Origin: Gordonia sp. (in: high G+C Gram-positive bacteria)
GTDB taxonomy: Bacteria; Actinomycetota; Actinomycetes; Mycobacteriales; Mycobacteriaceae
NCBI GenBank assembly: GCA_030152405.1
Contig: JASLJL010000338.1
Coordinates: 1 to 6,731 of the forward strand
Direction: 5' to 3'
Length of the DNA stretch: 6,731 nucleotides
A model generated the notes under the pieces. The model searched no databases. It saw only the letters and a program-made list of their open reading frames with translations, and was not told the DNA's origin. The position numbers and the translations under genes were made by a program. Every line of letters begins with the position of its first letter. Positions within the stretch are counted from its first letter, which is position 1. This document shows positions 1 through 5,579 of the stretch, piece by piece.

Positions 1-551
1 TCGATGCCGACGACTTCATCGACGCCGCCATAACGGTGTTCGCGGCGCACGGCGTTCGAGCGGTGACCCTCGCAGCAGTCGCCGACCGACTCGGTGCGAC
101 GAACGGGTCGATCTACTACCGGTTCCCCGACCGGGCCGCGCTGCTGCAGGCCGTCTGGCTGAGAACCACCGGGGAGTTCCGGCGAAGCTACCGAGAGATT
201 CTCGGAGCACAGCCGACCGTCGACGAGGCGATCGACGCGTCGGCGTGGGTGGTCGAATGGTGTCGGGACAATCTCGCGAAGGCACAGGTTCTGCAGGCCG
301 GAGCGCGAACATTCGACGTGGACGGCGAACCCGAACAGCAGTCAGACGCGGCGACGACCGAGGCCGAGCTGCGGGGCATCGTCGGAGCACTGACGGATCG
401 GTCGGCCGCCACCGCCGACGAGATCGCATTCGCGATGATCGAGCTGCCACTGGCCGTCGTCCGGCGCCGCCTGCAGTCGGGAACCGCTCCCGGCGACCGC
501 GAAATCACACTCGTCCGGGGTTTGGCCACGGCCGTTCTCGCACGCACGTGA
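1..551 (+). CDS. TetR/AcrR-family transcriptional regulator, 5' end cut by the window edge
   Basis: The reading frame is open from the left edge (first full codon at base 3) to a TGA at 549-551, giving 182 visible codons. The visible protein opens with DADDFIDAAITVFAAHGVRA, the usual first helix of a TetR DNA-binding domain. It continues into the helix-turn-helix TLAAVADRLGATNGSIYYRF and then PDRAALLQAVW, the standard link to the ligand-binding half. The GTG at base 36 would remove helix 1, so the true start almost certainly lies just outside the window, probably only a handful of residues away. The C-terminal half is the variable, mostly helical dimer and effector region; nothing in it reveals a ligand. 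By family knowledge it is a cytoplasmic dimeric repressor responding to a small molecule. It converges on the ppx-like gene with 15 bases between the stops. Its target is unknown and may lie upstream, outside the window. The family call is firm; the function is open. Confidence 0.93.
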   Translation, partial: DADDFIDAAITVFAAHGVRAVTLAAVADRLGATNGSIYYRFPDRAALLQAVWLRTTGEFRRSYREILGAQPTVDEAIDASAWVVEWCRDNLAKAQVLQAGARTFDVDGEPEQQSDAATTEAELRGIVGALTDRSAATADEIAFAMIELPLAVVRRRLQSGTAPGDREITLVRGLATAVLART

Positions 552-569
552 CCGAGTGGGCGCTCGTCA
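549..569. terminator. Candidate bidirectional hairpin between convergent genes
   Basis: Between the converging TetR and ppx-like genes the sequence TGAcCGAG-TGGGCG-CTCGTCA can fold into seven base pairs with one bulged C (552) and a 6-base loop. The outer arms are the two stop codons themselves (549-551 on + and 567-569 on -). There is no U tract on either side, so it is not a classical intrinsic terminator. Actinobacterial terminators often lack one. The stem is short and the call rests on position as much as on sequence. Confidence 0.35.
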
Positions 570-1520
570 GTCGAGCAGACCGAGTGCGATCCCGTCCAGG
601 ATGTCGTGCTCGGAGACGACCATCTCCGTGATGCCCGCACGATCGGCGAAGTTCCTCGCCAGCTCTTGCGTGACGAGCGCGCCGCCGCCGATCACGTCGG
701 CGCGCCCGGGATGCATCGGGCCGAGCGCGAGACGCTCGTCCCGGGTCATCGCCACGATCCGCGAACACAGCGAATGCAGGTCGGCGAGCCCGATGCGCGA
801 GTGGTGGATGACGTCCGGATCGTAGTGATCGAGCCCGGCGTGGACGGCGGCGAACGTCGTCAGGGTGCCGGCCACGCCGACCCACGTTCGCGCATACGAC
901 ACGTCCACCGCGTCGAATGCCTTCGCGAGTTCGTCACGGGCCGCGCTCACGGCGACGTCCCGCTCGTCGAGCGTCGGAGGGTCGGAATGCAGGGCACGTT
1001 CGGTGAGTCGCACGCAGCCGATGTTCGACGAGTACGCGCCGTGCACGCCCGTCGTCAGGTCGCCGACCACGACCTCGGTGCTGCCGCCGCCGAGATCGGT
1101 GACGACGAACGGGCCGTCGGCCCCGTCCAGGCCGCCGACGGCGCCGCGGAACGACAGTCTCGCCTCCTCGTCGCCGGAGATCACCTCGGCGACCGCCCCC
1201 GGCTGCACGCGCCCCAGAAGATCGGCCGTCATGGCGAAGAACTCGTCACGATTGCCGGCGTCGCGAGTCGCCGATGTCGCGACCATGCGCACTCTCTCGA
1301 CCCCCGCGTCGAGCATCCGCTGCACGTAGCCGTCGAGTTCCACCCGCACTCGTTCGATGGCTTCGGCCGCGAACTCGCCGGTGGCGTCGACGCCCTGGCC
1401 GAGGCGGACCACCTTCATGTCACGGGCGACGTCGACGAGCGAACCGTCGGACGCGGGTTCGGCGATCAGCAGGCGCAGGGAGTTGGTGCCGCAGTCGACG
1501 GCGGCGACGCGGGTCGTCAC
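567..1520 (-). CDS. ppx: Ppx/GppA-family exopolyphosphatase (Rv1026/Ppx2-like)
   Basis: The 317-residue protein belongs to the ASKHA-fold Ppx/GppA family, which removes terminal phosphate from inorganic polyphosphate and, in some members, the 5' phosphate of pppGpp. The phosphate-1 loop is VDCGTNSLRLL (8-18), followed by ATSATRDAGN (81-90), SGDEEARLSF (115-124) with E119 as the likely catalytic glutamate, and the phosphate-2 loop TDLGGGSTE (141-149). A GPMHPGRADVIGGGALV segment and SEHDILDGIALG close the domain. The length is that of the short, single-module actinobacterial form; the long E. coli Ppx carries an extra C-terminal HD-like region that is absent here. The start is a GTG whose last three bases, with the preceding A-frame, overlap the upstream DUF501 stop (GTGA at 1517-1520), which implies translational coupling. 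It is the last gene of the minus-strand block and probably cytoplasmic. Whether polyphosphate or pppGpp is the main substrate cannot be read from the sequence; the M. tuberculosis homologue Rv1026 is reported to act on both or either, depending on the study. Confidence 0.93.
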   Translation of the reverse strand: MTTRVAAVDCGTNSLRLLIAEPASDGSLVDVARDMKVVRLGQGVDATGEFAAEAIERVRVELDGYVQRMLDAGVERVRMVATSATRDAGNRDEFFAMTADLLGRVQPGAVAEVISGDEEARLSFRGAVGGLDGADGPFVVTDLGGGSTEVVVGDLTTGVHGAYSSNIGCVRLTERALHSDPPTLDERDVAVSAARDELAKAFDAVDVSYARTWVGVAGTLTTFAAVHAGLDHYDPDVIHHSRIGLADLHSLCSRIVAMTRDERLALGPMHPGRADVIGGGALVTQELARNFADRAGITEMVVSEHDILDGIALGLLD

Positions 1521-2047
1521 GGGTTCTCAGCTGCGCTCGACGAGCTGGGCAGCGCGGGCCAGTCCGCGGGCACCGCGATGCCGCGGAGCTTCTCGTCGTC
1601 GGCGAGCATCGCGACCGCTTCGTCGCCGAACGGGTTGACGCCCGGGCCCTTCGCCAGCGAGTGAGCGACCAGCACGTGCAGACACTTCACCCGGTCGGGC
1701 ATTCCACCGCCGGTGAAGTCGGTGCCCAACGACTCGATGGCGTCGCGCTCGGCCAGGTAGCTCTCCCCCGCCGCCTTGTACGCGGCGGCGAGTTCGGCGT
1801 CGTCGGCCAGCCGAGCCTGCATCTCGCGCATCACGCCACCCGACTCGAGGCGGCTGCACGCGCCGGTCAGACGCGGATCCGTCAAGTAGTAGAGCGTCGG
1901 GAAGGGCGTCCCGTCGGGCAGTCGCGGCGCGGTCTTCACCACTGCCGGCTGGCCGTCGGGGGTCCGATAGCTGATGTCGAGAACGCCTCGCGGTGTTCGG
2001 CCGAGTTGCTTCTCGACTGCTGCCAGGTCGTTGTCCGAGACGGTCAC
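1517..2047 (-). CDS. DUF501 family protein (Rv1025-like), function unknown
   Basis: This is a 176-residue DUF501 protein. The family is found next to eno and ppx in actinobacteria and its biochemical role is not known. Recognisable blocks are LGRTPRGVLDISYRTPDG (15-32), TAPRLPDGTPFPTLYYLTDP (39-58), SRLESGGVMREMQARL (65-80), and a C-terminal block GGMPDRVKCLHVLVAHSLAK followed by GPGVNPFGDEA (114-144). The last block is rich in conserved Cys/His (C122, H124, H129), which might bind a metal or serve catalysis; that is inference. The frame can be extended upstream to a GTG at 2095. The GTG at 2045-2047 is preferred because it has a strong GGAGG 4-5 bases ahead and forms a GTGA overlap with the ftsB stop. 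No signal peptide or membrane segment is visible. It lies between the FtsB-like gene and the ppx-like gene, with 4-base overlaps on both sides, so the three products are probably made in step. Confidence 0.9.
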   Translation of the reverse strand: MTVSDNDLAAVEKQLGRTPRGVLDISYRTPDGQPAVVKTAPRLPDGTPFPTLYYLTDPRLTGACSRLESGGVMREMQARLADDAELAAAYKAAGESYLAERDAIESLGTDFTGGGMPDRVKCLHVLVAHSLAKGPGVNPFGDEAVAMLADDEKLRGIAVPADWPALPSSSSAAENP

Positions 2048-2664
2048 TTGCCCTCCGGCGGTGTGGACACCGCATCCCACATGTTCTGGTACCACGGGTT
2101 GGCGGCGCGCACGCGCTCCGCCTCGTCCGCGGCTTCTTGTTGTTCTCTGTTCGGCGCGATCACGACGACCTGCTTCTCGCCGCGTTTGACGTACTGAAGT
2201 CGGGCGCGCGCCTGCGCCTCGATGTACGCCGGGTCGTTCTGTTCAGTGACCTTCTTCTGAAGGTCGGCGACCTCCGCCGAGAGCTCGGAGTTCGACTCCT
2301 GCAGGCGGCTGAACTCCGCACGCTGAGACAGGTACGTCCGCAGCGGGACGGCCAGCGTCAACGCCAGGAAGACGACGACCAACGCGATGATCGCCGCGCG
2401 CTTCGGGTCGACCCGCGAGAACCGGCCCCGAGCCTTGGCCCGAGGGCCTGCAGTCGCACTTCTGGCAGGTGTCTTCTTCTCCCGTGACGGGTCGCCGCCC
2501 GCCCGTGGTCGGGCGGCCTTCTCCGAGACCGCGTCGACCAGCGCGTCGAGGTCGTCGTCGGACCTCGTCCGGGCGCGTCGGGTGCGCGAACGCGACCGTG
2601 CGGACTGTGATGCCCGACGGTCACTGCGGTCCCGACTGCTGCGCCCGGACGACGATCCTCCCAT
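2044..2664 (-). CDS. ftsB: FtsB/DivIC-like septum formation initiator protein (Rv1024-like)
   Basis: The 206-residue protein has the layout of FtsB/DivIC, the bitopic division proteins that join FtsQ and FtsL and activate septal wall synthesis. A cytoplasmic, Arg/Ser-rich tail (1-35) and an acidic patch DDDLDALVDAVSEKA (36-50) lead to a second basic stretch (61-89). Next comes one membrane helix, AAIIALVVVFLALTLAVPL (90-108), then a coiled coil (about 112-142, heptad-like SRLQESNSELSAEVADLQKK). The conserved DPAYIEAQARARLQYVKRGE (144-163) is the family signature just outside the membrane. E. coli FtsB is about 100 residues with only a few residues inside the cell; the roughly 90-residue inner tail here is typical of actinobacterial homologues. 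The start is an ATG with a weak AGAAG ahead. The eno stop lies 22 bases upstream, so the two are probably on one mRNA; the stop overlaps the DUF501 start. DivIC versus FtsB naming is uncertain. Confidence 0.9.
   Translation of the reverse strand: MGGSSSGRSSRDRSDRRASQSARSRSRTRRARTRSDDDLDALVDAVSEKAARPRAGGDPSREKKTPARSATAGPRAKARGRFSRVDPKRAAIIALVVVFLALTLAVPLRTYLSQRAEFSRLQESNSELSAEVADLQKKVTEQNDPAYIEAQARARLQYVKRGEKQVVVIAPNREQQEAADEAERVRAANPWYQNMWDAVSTPPEGK
2051..2056 (-). promoter_or_regulatory. Ribosome binding site that fixes the DUF501 start
   Basis: The minus strand reads GGAGGG followed by CAA and then GTG (2047). This is close to the ideal Shine-Dalgarno sequence at normal spacing. It lies inside the last codons of the FtsB-like gene. 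It favours the GTG at 2047 over the in-frame GTG at 2095 and explains how DUF501 can be translated although it overlaps the gene ahead. Confidence 0.7.
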
Positions 2665-2683
2665 GACTTCTAGCTAAGCACGC

Positions 2684-3976
<1,293 letters not shown>

Positions 3977-3988
3977 TCAGATGGTCGT

Positions 3989-4014
3989 GTCGACGCGGGA
4001 ATACGAACGTCGAC
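3989..4014. repeat. Paired GTCGACG motifs in the lpqU-eno gap
   Basis: The gap between the lpqU stop and the eno start contains two GTCGAC palindromes, at 3989-3994 and 4009-4014, both followed by G, exactly 20 bases apart (about two helical turns). The 14 bases between them include TTCGTATTCC on the minus strand. A weak -10-like TACGCT lies at 4028-4033 (minus). GTCGAC is common in high-GC genomes, so this may be chance. If real, it would be a place for a regulator of eno. Nothing else stands out in this gap. Confidence 0.25.
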
Positions 4015-4056
4015 GGGTACGGGCTCTAGCGTAATGGCTCACGCATCGGACACCAG

Positions 4057-4806
4057 TCAGTACCTGACGTTCACCGAGTAGGCATTGGCGTGATTGCGGA
4101 CCCGGAGCACGTAGTCCATCGAGTTGTTGTACGTCAGGATGGCTTTCTCCCACCCCTGCGGCGTCGTCATGTCGCCGCCGGACGACACGCACATGTACCG
4201 GGCGGCCGACAGCGCCGCGTCGTCGATGTTGTCCGGGTCGGCCTTGCCGTCGCCGTTCGCGTCGACGCCGAACCGCTTCCACGTCTCGGGGATGAACTGA
4301 AACGGGCCGACGGCGCGGTCGAACTTCTTGTCGCCGTCGATGACCCCGTTGTCGGTGTCCTTGATCTCCCAGTTCCCGTTGGTCCCGTCGAGCTGCGGAC
4401 CGCGGATGTGCGGCGTCACGTCGCCGTTCGGCGCCACTTGCGAGTCGCCGTGCATGCCGTGCTTGCTCTCGACGCCGCCGATGCCCGCGATCGTCGTCCA
4501 CGCGATCCCACACTCGGGGTACTGCTGGCGTTGGATCTCGGCGGCGTTGCCGTACGCCTCGAGCGACGTCAGCGGGATGCCGGTCGCCTCGGAGATCGGT
4601 GTCGCCCACGTCGACATCTGGTCGGCGGTTCGGCCCGGTGCGTGGATGTTGATGTACGGCTGCTGCACGCCGGGACCCGGGGGTACTCCGTCGGGGATCT
4701 CCGGGCCGTCCCACGGCATGGTGATGTTGCATGCGCTCACTGTCAGCACAGTGCTGACCGCCATCAACGGAAGGACGAGGCGGCGCGCACGTCGAGCCGA
4801 CGACAC
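4057..4806 (-). CDS. lpqU: LpqU-like lipoprotein, MltB-type lytic transglycosylase domain
   Basis: The 249-residue protein starts with an Arg-rich n-region and hydrophobic core ending in a lipobox, LTVSAC, with C26 as the lipidated residue, so it is expected to be anchored to the outer face of the plasma membrane. After a Pro/Gly-rich linker (31-58) comes a soluble lytic-transglycosylase domain of the MltB type. Its IAGIGGVESKHG segment (106-117) carries the likely catalytic glutamate E113, and DRAVGPFQFIPETWKRFGVD (163-182) is the second family block. DANGDGKADPDN (182-193) resembles a calcium-binding loop. C99 and C206 could form a disulfide. Such enzymes cleave the MurNAc-GlcNAc bond in peptidoglycan to give 1,6-anhydro ends; activity here is inferred. 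The GTG at 4806 is the first start after an in-frame TGA and has GGAAGGA 10 bases ahead. It heads the conserved block beside eno, as Rv1022 does, and is divergent from a TetR gene. Confidence 0.92.
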   Translation of the reverse strand: MSSARRARRLVLPLMAVSTVLTVSACNITMPWDGPEIPDGVPPGPGVQQPYINIHAPGRTADQMSTWATPISEATGIPLTSLEAYGNAAEIQRQQYPECGIAWTTIAGIGGVESKHGMHGDSQVAPNGDVTPHIRGPQLDGTNGNWEIKDTDNGVIDGDKKFDRAVGPFQFIPETWKRFGVDANGDGKADPDNIDDAALSAARYMCVSSGGDMTTPQGWEKAILTYNNSMDYVLRVRNHANAYSVNVRY

Positions 4807-4921
4807 AGCTGATCAGTCCTTCCGATGGTCGAGGCACCCCTACCGGGGTCGGGCACAAGCGTGCCATATCGGATAGACAACGCCGGACGACCCGCCGAGG
4901 TTCCCCGTAGCGTCGACGTCT
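4807..4921. promoter_or_regulatory. Divergent intergenic region with stem-loops, lpqU / tetR
   Basis: This 115-base gap must hold the promoters of lpqU (minus) and the right-hand TetR gene (plus). Two hairpins are clear: ACCCC-TACC-GGGGT (4836-4849) and GGCAC-AAGC-GTGCC (4852-4865), each with a perfect 5-base-pair stem and a 4-base loop. A 9-base palindrome TATCGGATA (4867-4875) is the only AT-rich island and may be an operator or part of a promoter. GACGTCT just before the TetR start (4915-4921) recurs before the DUF2236 gene (5550-5556). I could not pick a convincing -35/-10 pair on either strand. Confidence 0.45.
4817..4823 (-). promoter_or_regulatory. Ribosome binding site of lpqU
   Basis: The minus strand reads GGAAGGA ten bases before the GTG at 4806. 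The spacing is at the long end of normal. Together with the in-frame TGA (minus strand, just upstream of the start) it makes GTG 4806 the only good start. Confidence 0.5.
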
Positions 4922-5515
4922 GTGAGTGACATGTACCGCAGACGGGGCCGACCTCCCGGCCCGCCGCTCGATCGCGACGCCCGCCGGGAAGCGCTGCTCG
5001 ACGCGGCCGAGGAGACGATCGCGGCGTCCGGGCCCGGAGCTCCGCTCTCTGACGTCGCACGTCGTGCCGGGTTGACGAGGTCGGCCGTGTACGCCGCGTT
5101 CGCTGACCGAGAGGCCGTTCTCGATGCGCTCGCCGCTCGCCACGCGAGCAGGCTGGTCGATGCGATGCATCTGGTGGCGAACGGGCGGGCCACTCCCCGG
5201 GAACAGACGCGTGCGTCGGTCGACCTGCTCGCAGGCTGGTTCGAGGAGCACACCGAACTGGCAGGACTGCTCGCCGCCCGCCGTCGGACGCATGGCCGGT
5301 CGTTCGTGGAGGATGCGCTCACCGACGTGCTGGAGGCCGGTTTCGTCGCACGGTCACTCGACGTCGCACCGGCCGCGGTGTGGGCTCGGGCCATGATCGG
5401 TGCGGTCACGGCGAGCGTCGAATGGTGGGCCGCCACGCGGACGATTCCCCGAACGGAGTTGGTGGATCAGGTGACCGACCTGCTGTGGTCGGGCCTGTCC
5501 GCCGCCAATCCGTGA
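4922..5515 (+). CDS. TetR/AcrR-family transcriptional regulator, probable local repressor of the DUF2236 gene
   Basis: The 197-residue protein has a basic N-terminal arm YRRRGRPPG (5-13), helix 1 RREALLDAAEETIAASG (21-37), and the helix-turn-helix PLSDVARRAGLTRSAVYAAF (41-60) followed by ADREAVLDAL (61-70). This is a complete TetR DNA-binding domain. The C-terminal part (about 75-197) is helical, with hydrophobic runs such as VWARAMIGAVTASVEWWA that suit a ligand pocket and dimer face; no ligand can be predicted. The start may be the GTG at 4922 or the ATG at 4931, three codons later. Neither has a good ribosome site; the choice does not affect any domain. It is divergent from lpqU (115-base gap) and lies 64 bases ahead of a DUF2236 gene on the same strand. 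The usual logic of such pairs is that the TetR protein controls itself and the enzyme; inverted repeats before both genes fit this, but it is inference. Confidence 0.92.
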   Translation: MSDMYRRRGRPPGPPLDRDARREALLDAAEETIAASGPGAPLSDVARRAGLTRSAVYAAFADREAVLDALAARHASRLVDAMHLVANGRATPREQTRASVDLLAGWFEEHTELAGLLAARRRTHGRSFVEDALTDVLEAGFVARSLDVAPAAVWARAMIGAVTASVEWWAATRTIPRTELVDQVTDLLWSGLSAANP

Positions 5516-5533
5516 TCGCCATGCATCACGATC

Positions 5534-5557
5534 GAGACATTTCTTGACGGACGTCTC
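5534..5557. promoter_or_regulatory. Inverted repeat over the -35 region, candidate TetR operator
   Basis: The arms GAGACAT (5534-5540) and ACGTCTC (5551-5557) match in six of seven positions, separated by 10 bases. The centre overlaps the TTGACG hexamer, so a dimer bound here would block RNA polymerase. Size and symmetry suit a TetR-family dimer. No experimental support. Confidence 0.35.
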
Positions 5558-5572
5558 ACAAAAGAACACACT
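5544..5572 (+). promoter_or_regulatory. Candidate promoter of the DUF2236 gene, possibly leaderless
   Basis: TTGACG (5544-5549) matches five of six positions of the housekeeping -35. A 17-base spacer leads to CACACT (5567-5572), a poor -10 that matches TATAAT only at positions 2, 4 and 6. Transcription would then start about 5579-5580, at the ATG itself. The ATG has no Shine-Dalgarno ahead of it (the bases before it are CTGTCTTTT), which agrees with a leaderless mRNA, a form common in actinobacteria. The gap is visibly richer in A+T than the coding DNA around it. Confidence 0.4.
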
Positions 5573-5579
5573 GTCTTTT
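5560..5579. promoter_or_regulatory. Perfect inverted repeat next to the start codon, second candidate operator
   Basis: AAAAGA (5560-5565) and TCTTTT (5574-5579) are perfect complements across 8 bases, and a smaller odd palindrome ACACTGT (5568-5574) sits inside. The repeat covers the proposed -10 and transcription start. It ends directly at the ATG. In RNA it could also form a hairpin if transcription started upstream, which would hide the start codon region. Confidence 0.35.

Noticed and set aside
36..551. GTG at 36 as the true start of the left TetR gene
   Set aside because: The frame is open to the window edge and the upstream codons encode the expected first helix of the TetR domain.
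606..1664. Long open frame on the + strand (352 codons) opposite the ppx-like gene
   Set aside because: It is a mirror frame of a confident gene in GC-rich DNA; its protein is Arg/Ala/Asp-rich and shows no known domain.
2048..2095. Upstream extension of DUF501 to a GTG at 2095
   Set aside because: It would add 16 unrelated residues and deepen the overlap with ftsB; the GTG at 2047 has a strong GGAGG at proper spacing.
4807..4921. Firm annotation of a ydaO riboswitch before lpqU
   Set aside because: Only two short strings match; essential conserved blocks are missing, so it is reported only as a lead.
3977..5293. 438-codon minus-strand frame across lpqU and the TetR gene
   Set aside because: It overlaps two well-supported genes in another frame or strand, is rich in Arg and Pro, and shows no domain.
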